From the NCBI GenBank assembly GCA_938036925.1, contig CALHVU010000059.1, positions 1 through 64,000 on the forward strand: 64,000 bases of DNA, written 5' to 3'. The translations under genes and the position numbers were made by a program. The stretch is from an uncultured Atopobium sp. (lineage in GTDB: Bacteria > Actinomycetota > Coriobacteriia > Coriobacteriales > Atopobiaceae). Positions within the stretch are counted from its first letter, which is position 1. Every line of letters begins with the position of its first letter. A model generated the notes under the pieces. The model had not been told where the DNA came from and did no database searches. It worked only from the letters and a program-made list of their open reading frames with translations. This document shows positions 42,204 through 51,170 of this stretch, piece after piece.

Positions 42204-42225
42204 AAAGGGCGCCAGACGGCGCCCT
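42204..42225 (-). terminator. Hairpin between rpsO and pnp
   Basis: AGGGCGCC-GTCT-GGCGCCCT on the minus strand, followed by TTATG, 12 bp after the rpsO stop codon. GC-rich stem with a poor T tract: a partial terminator or RNA-processing site. Confidence 0.65.
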
Positions 42226-42236
42226 AAAAAGCCAAC

Positions 42237-42515
42237 TTACTGGATGTTGTCGCGGATACCCAGGGAAGCAATAAGAGTACGGTACTCTTCAATGTCGTTC
42301 GACTTGATGTAAGAAAGAAGACGACGACGCTTACCAACGAGCATCAGAAGACCACGACGAGTGTGGAAGTCCTTCTGGTGGGACTTCATGTGGTCGGTGA
42401 GCTGACGAATACGCTCAGTAAGAAGAGCAACCTGAACCTGTGCGGAACCGGAGTCCTTCTCGTCCTTGCCGTACTGCTTGATGAGCTCAGCCTTACGATC
42501 CTTAGTTACTGCCAT
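42237..42515 (-). CDS. rpsO: 30S ribosomal protein uS15
   Basis: 92 residues. Conserved blocks: GSAQVQVALLTERIRQLTDHMKSHQKDFHTRRGLLMLVGKRRRLLSYIK contain the residues that contact 16S rRNA helices 20-22. The start DRKAELIKQYG is typical. Primary assembly protein of the small subunit. AAAGGCGG lies ahead of the ATG. Precedes pnp, as in most bacteria. Confidence 0.98.
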   Translation of the reverse strand: MAVTKDRKAELIKQYGKDEKDSGSAQVQVALLTERIRQLTDHMKSHQKDFHTRRGLLMLVGKRRRLLSYIKSNDIEEYRTLIASLGIRDNIQ

Positions 42516-42650
42516 AATAAACCGCCTTTCGCGTTGAATACTCCTTGTACTGAGAAGGTAGCCGGCAGTGACTAGCCCCTAAGAACAAGGAAATAACCTA
42601 CAAGAGGATACCAGTTACTGGTGAACTTTGCTAGTAACAATCCACTTCAA

Positions 42651-43400
42651 CTAGATACTCAGCAGAAATTCAAATGCCTTGAGACGCGCCTCAAGGTGTG
42701 TGGCTGCCCAAATATGCGCGCTTGTGAGCAAAAAGAGCGCAGTTTCTGGAGCAATCTCGGCAACAACAAGCTGGTCAAAGGTAAGTTTTAGAAGCGACGA
42801 CAACCACGAGAGCTCAAGCGGAGTTACCTCAATAGCTCCCTCAATCTCATGCGCACAACTTCCACACAATGCGCCACCAGCAGCTGGCGAGAAGTACGTC
42901 AGAGCTTCATCTCCACAGGCAATGCACGATTCCAACTCAGGGCGCCAGCCTTCATGTGCCAAAACCTTAAACACATAAGCAGCAACAACAAGATCTAAGT
43001 GTTTCTCGTCATCTACTTCTTCGCAGGCCCTGAGAGCCCTAGAAAGCAATGGATAGAGAAACGCGTCTTCAACGCCGTCGATACACGAAAGACGTGCGAC
43101 TTCACAGATTGCCGACGCAGCTGCTACCTTAGAGAGATCTCCGCGCAGCGATGCGTGCGGCTCAAGCAAGGTTGCCTCGGACAAGATGTCAAGCGAGCGA
43201 CCTTCTGCCAGCAGTACGTCTAGCTCACAAAACAGTTCAACACGAGCAGCAAAGCGGCCGCCTGGCTTTCTAGCACCCTTGGCAACTGCACGACGTTCTT
43301 CTCCCGAATCGGAGAGCATGGTTAAGATGAGATCTTGCTCAGCGAGTTTTGTTCTATCAAGCACAATTGCTTTAAGACGCGTAGTCTTTCTACCGGGCAC
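42651..43400 (-). CDS. recO: DNA repair protein RecO
   Basis: 249 residues. N-terminal OB fold (LKAIVLDRTKLAEQDLILTML, GARKPGGRFAARVELF), a helical middle, and a zinc site C-x2-C ... C-x2-C (SCIACG; GALCGSCAHE). With RecR it loads RecA onto SSB-coated DNA in gap repair. The ATG is 3 bases after the era stop codon, so the genes are co-transcribed. Confidence 0.93.
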   Translation of the reverse strand: MPGRKTTRLKAIVLDRTKLAEQDLILTMLSDSGEERRAVAKGARKPGGRFAARVELFCELDVLLAEGRSLDILSEATLLEPHASLRGDLSKVAAASAICEVARLSCIDGVEDAFLYPLLSRALRACEEVDDEKHLDLVVAAYVFKVLAHEGWRPELESCIACGDEALTYFSPAAGGALCGSCAHEIEGAIEVTPLELSWLSSLLKLTFDQLVVAEIAPETALFLLTSAHIWAATHLEARLKAFEFLLSI

Positions 43401-43402
43401 AA

Positions 43403-44341
43403 CTAGTCCTCAGTTGAGTAACCAAGGCGTTTAATCTCGTTGGCATCACGCCTCCAGAGAGGCTGAACGCGCACCTGCAGGTCAAGGTAAACCTTGCGAC
43501 CAAACAGTTTCTCTAGATCTTTTCTAGCTTCAACGCCAACGCGTTTAATCATAGAGCCGCCCTGGCCAACTACGATGCCCTTTTGTCCTTCTCGCTCAAC
43601 CAAAATGGTGGCAGAAATAGAGAGGTGTCCATCCGTTGCAACCTCGTAAGAATCGCAAACAACGGCAACGGAATGGGGAACTTCCTGACGAAGGTTCAGC
43701 AAAAGCTTCTCGCGGACAAACTCTGCTACCAGGTCTTCTGGCAATGCGTCAGTCTCCATATCCTCTGGGAACCACATAGGACCCTCAGGAAGATGCTCTG
43801 ACACAAGCGCAATAAATGCCTGGATATTGAAGTCTTCTGGAGCAGAAACAACAAGCACGTCATCAAAGTGCGCAAGAGCTTGTGCAGCCTCAAGCTGCTC
43901 TGTTACTTGCTCTGGAGTTGCAATGTCAGCCTTGGTAATAACCAGCAGCTTAAAGGCGGCATGCGCCTGCTCAACATGATTGGCAACCCATTCATCTCCA
44001 CGACCAACAGGCTTAGTAGCGTCAATCAAAAAAGCAATGACATCAGCGTCATTAAGCTCTCCGAGCGCTGCCTTGTTGAGCTCTTTTCCAAGAGCGTCTT
44101 TGGGCTTGTGGAGGCCTGGGGTATCTACAATGACCAGCTGGGAGTTCTCACCGTTTACCACTGCCCTAAAACGACGTCGTGTTGTCTGGGCAACAGGGCT
44201 TGCGATAGCCACTTTCTGGCCCATGCAAGCGTTTAACAGCGTGGACTTACCAACACTTGGACGACCAACTAAAGCAACAAAGCCGCTCCTAAAGGGAGTG
44301 GTCTCAGATGTAGTATTTTCAGAAACTGAATTGGCGGTCAT
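43403..44341 (-). CDS. era: GTPase Era
   Basis: 312 residues. G1 GRPSVGKST, G3 DTPGLHKP, G4 TKAD, then a C-terminal KH domain (GQGGSMIKRVGVEARKDLEKLFGRKVYLDL) that binds the 3' end of 16S rRNA. Checks small-subunit maturation and growth state. The first 18 residues (Thr/Ser-rich) are a short extension. Part of the ybeY-dgkA-era-recO row, common in Gram-positives. Confidence 0.96.
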   Translation of the reverse strand: MTANSVSENTTSETTPFRSGFVALVGRPSVGKSTLLNACMGQKVAIASPVAQTTRRRFRAVVNGENSQLVIVDTPGLHKPKDALGKELNKAALGELNDADVIAFLIDATKPVGRGDEWVANHVEQAHAAFKLLVITKADIATPEQVTEQLEAAQALAHFDDVLVVSAPEDFNIQAFIALVSEHLPEGPMWFPEDMETDALPEDLVAEFVREKLLLNLRQEVPHSVAVVCDSYEVATDGHLSISATILVEREGQKGIVVGQGGSMIKRVGVEARKDLEKLFGRKVYLDLQVRVQPLWRRDANEIKRLGYSTED

Positions 44342-44353
44342 ATGTCCTCCAAC

Positions 44354-44731
44354 TTACCAATGAAAAATTGCACGCGAGAAAATCAAAAGTCCTATAAGGG
44401 CTGCGGTAATGCTGATGCAGCACGATGCAGCTGCTGCAATATCTTTAGCTTTACCAGCCATAGGATGAAACTCTGGAGAAACCAGATCTACCACGGTTTC
44501 TATTGCTGTATTGAGAAGTTCTGTGGTTAAAACCACACCAATACAAGCAAGGACTAGTGCCCAGCTCACAGCGTCTAAACCAACAAACAATCCCACCACC
44601 ACGGTTACTGCAGCAGCAACGGCCATACGACGCAAGTTTGCTTCCTGAGCAAATGCTTGACGAGCGCCCTGTAGTGCAAAGAGAAGGCCGCGCTTAAAGC
44701 TTGGATGTCTGCCTTTAGATCCCGGAATCAT
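44354..44731 (-). CDS. dgkA: Diacylglycerol/undecaprenol kinase
   Basis: 125 residues with three membrane helices. FALQGARQAFAQEANLRR and the motif ELLNTAIETVVDLVSPEFHPMAGKAKDIAAAA hold the catalytic Glu residues and the K-x-x-K/D-x-A pattern of the DgkA family. In Gram-positives the family often phosphorylates undecaprenol for wall precursor recycling; that substrate here is inferred. Overlaps the ybeY stop by one base. Confidence 0.92.
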   Translation of the reverse strand: MIPGSKGRHPSFKRGLLFALQGARQAFAQEANLRRMAVAAAVTVVVGLFVGLDAVSWALVLACIGVVLTTELLNTAIETVVDLVSPEFHPMAGKAKDIAAAASCCISITAALIGLLIFSRAIFHW

Positions 44732-45240
44732 TACTCGTCAATCCCCTCACGGTGGCGAGTCAATACAACTGGCTCAATAGTCCTATCCGTTGAAAGCAAA
44801 GCAACAAGAGCGTCCTCACGAGCCTCCATAACCTCTGCCTCATCATCTTCAATATGGTCATATCCAAGCAGGTGAAGCATGGCATGAACAAGCATAAGCC
44901 TAAACTCGTCCGCCTCTGTAGTGCCATATTCTTTTGCCTGGCGAGCAATAAAATGAGGAGCCAGAATAATATCGCCCAACTCACACATCTCACCAGGAGC
45001 CAAATCTGGATCATCAGGGCGCTCTACCTCAAGTGAAATAACGTCAGTGGGAGCATTTTTTTCTCGCCACTCAAGGTTTACCTGCTGAATCTCTGCATCG
45101 CTAACAATAGAAATGGAGACCGTGCAGGGGCGCTCCACGCCCTCTTCTAGGAGTACAAGATTGCAATCGGCTTCAATCTCTTCCACAGAAATTGGCGACT
45201 CGACGCCCTCTTCGATCACAATGTCGTACTCGTTAACCAC
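44731..45240 (-). CDS. ybeY: Endoribonuclease YbeY (rRNA maturation factor)
   Basis: 169 residues. The zinc site HAMLHLLGYDH (H-x3-H-x5-H) and following D-D-E identify it, with LGDIILAP before it. Needed for 16S rRNA 3'-end maturation and late 70S quality control. The start is GTG, with AGGGGA 6 bases upstream. Downstream of phoH, its usual partner, and upstream of dgkA-era. Confidence 0.95.
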   Translation of the reverse strand: MVNEYDIVIEEGVESPISVEEIEADCNLVLLEEGVERPCTVSISIVSDAEIQQVNLEWREKNAPTDVISLEVERPDDPDLAPGEMCELGDIILAPHFIARQAKEYGTTEADEFRLMLVHAMLHLLGYDHIEDDEAEVMEAREDALVALLSTDRTIEPVVLTRHREGIDE

Positions 45241-45249
45241 GTTATTCCC

Positions 45250-46200
45250 CTAGCTTTTTTTCTCATACGCAGTGTATGCATCAACTATCTTACCAACCAA
45301 CGTGTGGCGAACAATATCATTTCTATCTAAATCAACAAAAGCAACGTCTTCAAGGTTGCCAAGCACCTGCCGAGCAACATCCAAACCACTTCTGCCCACA
45401 AGGTCTCGCTGTGTTGCATCGCCCGTAATTACAAACTTTGACGAGAAACCCAATCGAGTAAGAAACATCTTCATCTGCTCAGGAGTGGTGTTTTGAGCCT
45501 CATCCAAAATGACAAACGCGTCATTCATGGTACGACCACGCATAAATGCAAGCGGAGCAATTTCAACAATTCCCTGTTCAATAAGGTTATTAGCATACTC
45601 CATGGAGGTCATATCAAAGAGCGCGTCATAGAGCGGCCTAATATAGGGATCCAACTTTTCTTGAAGCGTGCCTGGAAGAAAACCAAGAGACTCTCCTGCC
45701 TCTACAACAGGTCTTACCAAAACAATTCTGCTAATTTGCTGAGAAGTTAAGGCGGCAAGTGCCATAGAAACTGCCAGATAGGTTTTACCAGTACCCGCAG
45801 GGCCAATACCAAACGTAATGGAATTGTTTGCTATTGCCTTGGTATAAGCAATTTGACCTTGTGTTTTAGGTTGAATTGCTTTGCCCTTATGCGTCACAAA
45901 GAGTGTACGTGTTCCCGTTTGCTCTAAACTGGCATTTCTTTTTGTACTATCAAGCAGCAACTTTACGTCTTCAAGCGTGGGCTTTGAGCCTGATTCAACC
46001 ATTTGAATCAGGTGAGAAAAAATGAGCGTTAACTGCTCAATTTCTTGAGAAGTTCCCGACAAAAAGATGGCTTTACCTCTGACTGAAATAAGAGCCGCAC
46101 ATGACGCTTCAATTTCTCTGAGCAAACTATCAGCTGGACCTGTCAGATATAAAGGATCCACTGAATCAGGAATAGTTAAGCGAATCTGTGTTGGCTCCAT
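45250..46200 (-). CDS. phoH: PhoH-family ATPase
   Basis: 316 residues. N-terminal small RNA-binding-like domain (about 1-100), then the PhoH NTPase: Walker A GPAGTGKTYLA, RIVLVRPVVEAGESLGFLPG, Walker B AFVILDEAQN, and TRLGFSSKFVITGD. PhoH proteins accompany ybeY and era and are thought to be RNA helicases or ribosome-linked ATPases; the exact reaction is not settled. Ten bases separate it from ybeY. Confidence 0.93.
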   Translation of the reverse strand: MEPTQIRLTIPDSVDPLYLTGPADSLLREIEASCAALISVRGKAIFLSGTSQEIEQLTLIFSHLIQMVESGSKPTLEDVKLLLDSTKRNASLEQTGTRTLFVTHKGKAIQPKTQGQIAYTKAIANNSITFGIGPAGTGKTYLAVSMALAALTSQQISRIVLVRPVVEAGESLGFLPGTLQEKLDPYIRPLYDALFDMTSMEYANNLIEQGIVEIAPLAFMRGRTMNDAFVILDEAQNTTPEQMKMFLTRLGFSSKFVITGDATQRDLVGRSGLDVARQVLGNLEDVAFVDLDRNDIVRHTLVGKIVDAYTAYEKKS

Positions 46201-46211
46201 GTTCCCCCAAT

Positions 46212-47483
46212 TTATAAACGAGTAGCTTTTAGCGTTCCATTAGGTAAAACTTCATCAAAGCGCATAGCGATAAGTTCATCAAGTTCAATAGTAGGATCAA
46301 CTTGGACATCAAAAAGACCGCCAGAAATTCCCCTACCAGGATACTGTACCACCACATTATCGCAGGTACCAACTAGCTTCTTAGCAGCATCAAAACGCAT
46401 AGCATTACCCAGATCACGCATTTTCTTTGCGCGCTCAGCCATCACTTTTGGATCTACCTGATTTGGGGCAGTTGCCGCAGGCGTTCCAGGTCGCTTGGAA
46501 TACCTAAATACATGCATCTTTGAAAAGCCCATCTGACGACAAAACTCATGCGACTCATCAAATTCTTTATCAGTTTCTCCAGGAAAACCAACGATAAGGT
46601 CAGTTCCCAAAGCAATGGTTGGCAGCACCGAACGAGCTTCCTCAACGGCCTTACGATAAAGCTCTGTCCTATACACCCTGCCCATACGAGCAAGCGTAGC
46701 GTCACATCCGGACTGAAGGCAGATATGCAAGAAAGGTGCAATTCTTCCATTGGATGCAGCAATTACCTCTACCAAACGAGCATTTACATCAGGTGGCTCA
46801 AGAGACGATAGTCTCAAGCGACCAACCTCAGTTTTTTCAAGCACATACTCGAGAAGATCGGGAAGACGTAAAATTCTTCCACCTTCATCCTCAAGTTGAG
46901 CCTTATAACTGCCAAGGTTAATACCTGTAAGAACAACCTCTTGAGCTTCTCTGCTCATAGCATCTTCTACCTGTGAAACAACTTCACGAGGATCAAGAGA
47001 CCTTCCTGCACCACGAGCTTTCCACACAATACAGAAGGTGCAACGATTGTCACAGCCGTCCTGGATTTTAATACCAGGGCGTGTGCGGCCTGTTGGAGTA
47101 GGCTTGGAGATAACAAGTCCGTCGTCGCTTACAGATTCTGGTGCAAAACCAAGCTCTTCAAGAACCCTATCTGCAACTTTGTCCTTCTCGGCTTCTACCA
47201 CAACGTTAGGAGCAAGCGAGGCAAGTTCATCAGCAAAAAGACTTGCAACACAACCCGTTGCTACTACAAGAGGGGCTCCCGGCATAAGTGCTGCTTTACG
47301 CACAGCTTTTCTCGTCTTAGCTTCTGCTTCCGCGGTGACAGCACAGGTGTTGATAACAATTGCCTGAGCTTCATCTTCTTCAACAATGCGACATCCCATG
47401 CGAAGCAGAGAATCCGCCATTAAATCAAGCTCAACGCGATTTACCCTACATCCAAGATTTATGAGCGCAATACCATGAGCCAT
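46212..47483 (-). CDS. mtaB: tRNA threonylcarbamoyladenosine methylthiotransferase
   Basis: 423 residues, third methylthiotransferase in the window. N-terminal Cys in NLGCRVNRVELD, INTCAVT, and ATGCVASL; radical-SAM C-x3-C-x2-C in DGCDNRCTFCIVWKARG; C-terminal TRAM-like region. The start LINLGCRVNR-x-E marks the MtaB/YqeV group that makes ms2t6A37 in tRNA-Lys. KARG in place of P-Y-x-R-G is common in this group. Its ATG overlaps the dnaJ stop codon. Confidence 0.92.
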   Translation of the reverse strand: MAHGIALINLGCRVNRVELDLMADSLLRMGCRIVEEDEAQAIVINTCAVTAEAEAKTRKAVRKAALMPGAPLVVATGCVASLFADELASLAPNVVVEAEKDKVADRVLEELGFAPESVSDDGLVISKPTPTGRTRPGIKIQDGCDNRCTFCIVWKARGAGRSLDPREVVSQVEDAMSREAQEVVLTGINLGSYKAQLEDEGGRILRLPDLLEYVLEKTEVGRLRLSSLEPPDVNARLVEVIAASNGRIAPFLHICLQSGCDATLARMGRVYRTELYRKAVEEARSVLPTIALGTDLIVGFPGETDKEFDESHEFCRQMGFSKMHVFRYSKRPGTPAATAPNQVDPKVMAERAKKMRDLGNAMRFDAAKKLVGTCDNVVVQYPGRGISGGLFDVQVDPTIELDELIAMRFDEVLPNGTLKATRL

Positions 47484-48676
47484 TAGCGCCTCTTCTTGGA
47501 AGTCTTTTTGGCGTTCTTATTTTTGTGATCTGAAGAATCTCTGCCTTCAGATTGAGTGGTGTGTGACTCATCTTGAGCATCTTGAGAACCACTTTGTTTG
47601 CGATCATCAATAATGGAGGTAAGCGTCTCTAACTGATCTTTTGTCAGTCCTGTTGAAGTCTCAATGTGAACCAGAACGTAAAGGTTCCCACGAGCCTTAG
47701 TATGCAAACGAGGCATACCTTTACCAGCGACGCTCAGTTGCTGGCCGTACTTACAGCCCGCTGGAATAGCAATCTCAATAGTTTCATCTTTGATGATACC
47801 GTCAATAGTCACGGTAGTACCAACAATTGCCTCAAGAGAATCAACGCTCACTGAGGTAAAGAGATCGTCTCCTCTGCGCTCAAAATCTTTATGCTGGGAA
47901 ACTTCAATGGTTACGATAAGGTCACCAGAGCTATCACCTCTGACACCCGCCTCACCTTTACCGGCAATAGAAATTGACTGGCCAGAATGAACACCTGCAG
48001 GAATTTCAACGGAAACACGCTCGTGATCAGGTGTTCTTCCCTGACCTCCACAGGTCTCGCAGGCATGCTCAACCTTCTTGCCTGTTCCTTGGCACTCTGG
48101 ACAAACTGTCTGAGACTGCATTTGGCCAAAGACAGTATTTTGAACCTGGACTACCGTGCCCGTGCCGTGACAGCGTGAGCAGTCTTCAATTTTTCCACCC
48201 TCACCAAGACCAGTGCCATTACAATCATCGCAGGTAGAAAGTCTGTTATACGAGATAGTTTTAGTAACTCCGGCTGCGGCTTCTTCCAGCGTAATGGACA
48301 GCCTGATACCCATATCACTACCACGAGTGCGCTGAGCAGCGCCTCGGCCACCATGGTTGCCACCAAAGAAGGAATCAAAGATATCTCCAAAGCCACCAAA
48401 ACCACCGCCAAAGATATCTGACATATCCACATAGCCGCCGCCAAAACCAGATGGACCATTAGGATCACCATAACGGTCATAGTTGGCGCGCTTTTGCTCA
48501 TCTGAAAGCACAGAATAAGCTTCGTTTACCTCTTTGAATTTTTCTTCTGCATGAGGGTCATCAGAAACATCAGGGTGCAGCTTTCTTGCAAGCTTTAAAA
48601 AAGCTCGCTTGATAGTTTTTTGATCTGCATCACGAGCAACACCTAAGAGCTCGTAGAAGTCTTTCTTCTCTGCCAC
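47483..48676 (-). CDS. dnaJ: Chaperone protein DnaJ
   Basis: 397 residues. J domain (1-70) with HPD in LARKLHPDVS, Gly/Phe region (GGGYVDMSDIFGGGFGGFG), four zinc-finger repeats C-x2-C-x-G-x-G (CDDCNGTG, CSRCHGTG, CPECQGTG, CETCGGQG), C-terminal substrate domains and a basic Ser/Lys-rich tail of about 45 residues. Co-chaperone that stimulates DnaK ATPase and delivers unfolded clients. No dnaK or grpE is nearby, so they lie elsewhere. A second, membrane-type DnaJ is directly upstream. Confidence 0.95.
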   Translation of the reverse strand: MAEKKDFYELLGVARDADQKTIKRAFLKLARKLHPDVSDDPHAEEKFKEVNEAYSVLSDEQKRANYDRYGDPNGPSGFGGGYVDMSDIFGGGFGGFGDIFDSFFGGNHGGRGAAQRTRGSDMGIRLSITLEEAAAGVTKTISYNRLSTCDDCNGTGLGEGGKIEDCSRCHGTGTVVQVQNTVFGQMQSQTVCPECQGTGKKVEHACETCGGQGRTPDHERVSVEIPAGVHSGQSISIAGKGEAGVRGDSSGDLIVTIEVSQHKDFERRGDDLFTSVSVDSLEAIVGTTVTIDGIIKDETIEIAIPAGCKYGQQLSVAGKGMPRLHTKARGNLYVLVHIETSTGLTKDQLETLTSIIDDRKQSGSQDAQDESHTTQSEGRDSSDHKNKNAKKTSKKRR

Positions 48677-48709
48677 GCTTACTAACTCTCCCCTTGTAAA
48701 ACCTAAAAC

Positions 48710-49816
48710 TTAAATTCCCATATAGCCAACATGGCCCAAACCGGCCGTACAAGCATACAAAGTCATAATAATAATTGAGTAGAAGGCACCGTTGATAATT
48801 CCCGAAACAAAAGCATTTGCAAAACTTCTCCACCAGCCAGCGTTCATCTTTACGCCATCTGCAAGAACGTTTCTCACGCCAAATATCAAAAGCGGAATCA
48901 ACACAATGGCAAATAGTGGCGAGCGTAAATTAAGCGCCACAAACACAAGAAGCATTGCAGTAATACCAGTAATACGAGCTCCCGCGCGTTGACGGAACGT
49001 CAACTGCTCTGAAGGAACCTTAATATTTACGATAAAATCGCCGGTTGCAGAACCATTTGTTCCCGCATTTCCCATTCCAGGCACTCTAATCTGATCGCCA
49101 TCATGTGAATTAGCTGGTACATCAACCATAATTTCACTTGCAGATAAAACACGTCCCGAACCGCCGCAAACATCGCAGGGGTCCTGTACAACGTGTCCAG
49201 CACCATCACACTCTGGACAATCAACTCTAAACTTGCCTACTCCAAAAATGGAAGAAAGATCAATATCAATGTGGCCTGTTCCATGACAAGTAGGACAGGT
49301 AGTTGCCTCAGTCTTGTGCTGAGATCCCTTACCATCACAAGCATCACAAGTTACAAAACGCTGGTACGTTATGCCTTTCTTAACACCATTTTTAGCGTCA
49401 GCGTCGCTCAAAGTTAAGTCGTAGACAATATCTGCGCCTGTCTGAGGCTTATATGCGCGAGAGCGCTTTTGAGATCCTGTAGTCCAGTTATTAAAGTTAA
49501 TATCGCCAAACGGGAAGCCTCCCTCAAAAGGAGAACCTCCATAGGCAGATCCGCCTGGATAACCAGAGGGGCCATAACCGCCACCGTAGAAAGAGCCGCT
49601 TCTCATTGCGTCATAACGACGGCGTTTCTCGGCATCTGATAGAACAGCATATGCCTCAGAAACCTCTTTAAAACGCTCTTCAGCATCAGGCTCTTTGTTG
49701 ACGTCTGGATGAAGCTTGCGAGCTTTAGTTTGAAAAGCTTTTCTAATTTCTTCAGCTGTCGCGGACTCAGAAACACCAAGGATGGCGTAGTAGTCCTTTT
49801 CGTTCATAGCAGCCAT
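48710..49816 (-). CDS. Membrane-anchored DnaJ-like protein with zinc finger
   Basis: 368 residues. J domain with HPD (KLHPDVN), a Gly/Tyr/Pro-rich linker, a complete four-repeat zinc finger (CDACDGKG, CPTCHGTG, CPECDGAG, CDVCGGSG) and one substrate-binding half (VDVPANSHDGDQIRVPG). After about residue 265 the usual second C-terminal domain and dimerisation part are replaced by three hydrophobic helices (about 270-290, 295-315, 335-360). So it should anchor a DnaK-recruiting module to the inner membrane. ATG 49816 is chosen (CGGAGA 6 bases upstream) over a TTG at 49834. Adjacent to and co-directional with dnaJ. Confidence 0.85.
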   Translation of the reverse strand: MAAMNEKDYYAILGVSESATAEEIRKAFQTKARKLHPDVNKEPDAEERFKEVSEAYAVLSDAEKRRRYDAMRSGSFYGGGYGPSGYPGGSAYGGSPFEGGFPFGDINFNNWTTGSQKRSRAYKPQTGADIVYDLTLSDADAKNGVKKGITYQRFVTCDACDGKGSQHKTEATTCPTCHGTGHIDIDLSSIFGVGKFRVDCPECDGAGHVVQDPCDVCGGSGRVLSASEIMVDVPANSHDGDQIRVPGMGNAGTNGSATGDFIVNIKVPSEQLTFRQRAGARITGITAMLLVFVALNLRSPLFAIVLIPLLIFGVRNVLADGVKMNAGWWRSFANAFVSGIINGAFYSIIIMTLYACTAGLGHVGYMGI

Positions 49817-49910
49817 GAAATCTCTCCGATTCAACCCATATCAAAATCTGCATCACGAGAACGATTGAAAGTGTACCCACTTGTTTTGAACTTAATGCAG
49901 CACAAATGCG

Positions 49911-51161
49911 TTACAAACGTAAATCCCAAAGACGTCCATAGAGCTCATTGCCAAGCAGCCAGCCCTTCTCGGTAGGCTTATATGAAGCTCCAGTCCTAGA
50001 ATTTGCCGCATCAACGTGAACTAACAGCCCATCTCGTACGCACGCATCAAACACATCATGTAGACGCAATGCGCCAAATATCTGCTCAGACTCTTCTAAA
50101 AGCGCAGGCGAAATTGGCTCCATAAGACGAGCGTGCAGCATCAAATCTTCTGCCACAGCTTCTTTTTGAGTCAGAAATTCAACATCAAACTCTGTCGAGA
50201 AAAGCGATGCACCTTCGGCAATTTTTCTTGGAGCATCAAGGACCACCAGTCGCGCACGTACGGCATTTTGCGGACGCTTTGGCAAAGAGATGTTGACCTT
50301 GGCAAGTACATCATACTCAGCTGCAGTCAGCATGCTTGCAGCGCTCGTGCCAAGCCCAAGGTACGACTCGCCTGTCCAGTACATCTTATTGTGCTTACAG
50401 CTCTTCTGATTGCGAGCATAACTTGCTACCTCGTAGCGTTCAAACCCTGCCGCTTGAAGCGCCTTTGTGGCCGCCTGCATTCGATCTGCTTGCACGTCGT
50501 AGGTGTTCCATGGAGTATCTTTATCTTGGGTTTGTTTGGCCAACGCCGTGCCGTCTTCAATAGTAAGTGGATAAACGCTCACATGATTTATGCCAAGCGA
50601 GATAAATCTTGAGAGCGAAAACTCCCAAGAACTCTCTGTTTGCTCAGGAATTGCACACATAAGATCAACCGACACGTCATAGTCATGCTCTTTTGCAGCA
50701 AGTACTCTGTCGTAAGCCAGGTCGGCCGAGTGAATTCTGCCCAGCTTCTTGAGCTCGTTATCGTTAAAACTTTGAACTCCCAAAGAAATTCGTGTTACCC
50801 CGCCCGTAGCAAGACTGGCGAGAAGATCGTCAGACAGTGAGTCTGGATTTGCTTCAATACTGAACTCAGTAGGCTGCGTAAGAGACAAGACGTGCCGCGC
50901 CAAATCTGCCGCATCTTGCCCGAGCAAACTGGGAGTTCCACCTCCCATATAGACCGTTTTAGTAGCTGCTAACAACCCAAGCTGAGCGGCTTCGTCTAGC
51001 TGATGTTTTAGTGCTTTAACATAATTTTTCATGCGACTATCTTCTTGCCTTGTAGACCAAGAAGAGAAATCACAATAGAAGCATTTTTGAGAACAAAACG
51101 GAATATGCAGATAAAGTGCAGAGGTAGCCGTTTGATTGTATTTAGACTGCCAAGAATCCAC
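49911..51161 (-). CDS. hemW: Radical-SAM heme chaperone HemW-like protein
   Basis: 416 residues. LYLHIPFCSQKCFYCDFSS carries the C-x3-C-x2-C cluster; VYMGGGTPSLLG and RISLGVQSFNDNELKKLGR are conserved in the HemN/HemW family. C-terminal HemW domain is present (YEVASYARNQKSCKHNKMYW). HemW binds heme and hands it to apo-enzymes and lacks the coproporphyrinogen oxidase activity of HemN; the F-x-D-F context after the cluster supports HemW. Usually found near lepA and dnaJ in Gram-positives, as here. Confidence 0.92.
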   Translation of the reverse strand: MDSWQSKYNQTATSALYLHIPFCSQKCFYCDFSSWSTRQEDSRMKNYVKALKHQLDEAAQLGLLAATKTVYMGGGTPSLLGQDAADLARHVLSLTQPTEFSIEANPDSLSDDLLASLATGGVTRISLGVQSFNDNELKKLGRIHSADLAYDRVLAAKEHDYDVSVDLMCAIPEQTESSWEFSLSRFISLGINHVSVYPLTIEDGTALAKQTQDKDTPWNTYDVQADRMQAATKALQAAGFERYEVASYARNQKSCKHNKMYWTGESYLGLGTSAASMLTAAEYDVLAKVNISLPKRPQNAVRARLVVLDAPRKIAEGASLFSTEFDVEFLTQKEAVAEDLMLHARLMEPISPALLEESEQIFGALRLHDVFDACVRDGLLVHVDAANSRTGASYKPTEKGWLLGNELYGRLWDLRL

Positions 51162-51170
51162 AACAGACCA

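Noticed and set aside
40932..42227. A 431-codon plus-strand open frame opposite pnp (and shorter ones opposite it)
   Set aside because: It is antisense to the clearly conserved PNPase gene, has no recognisable domain and odd composition (Asn, Leu, Trp-rich), and arises from the codon pattern of the real gene.
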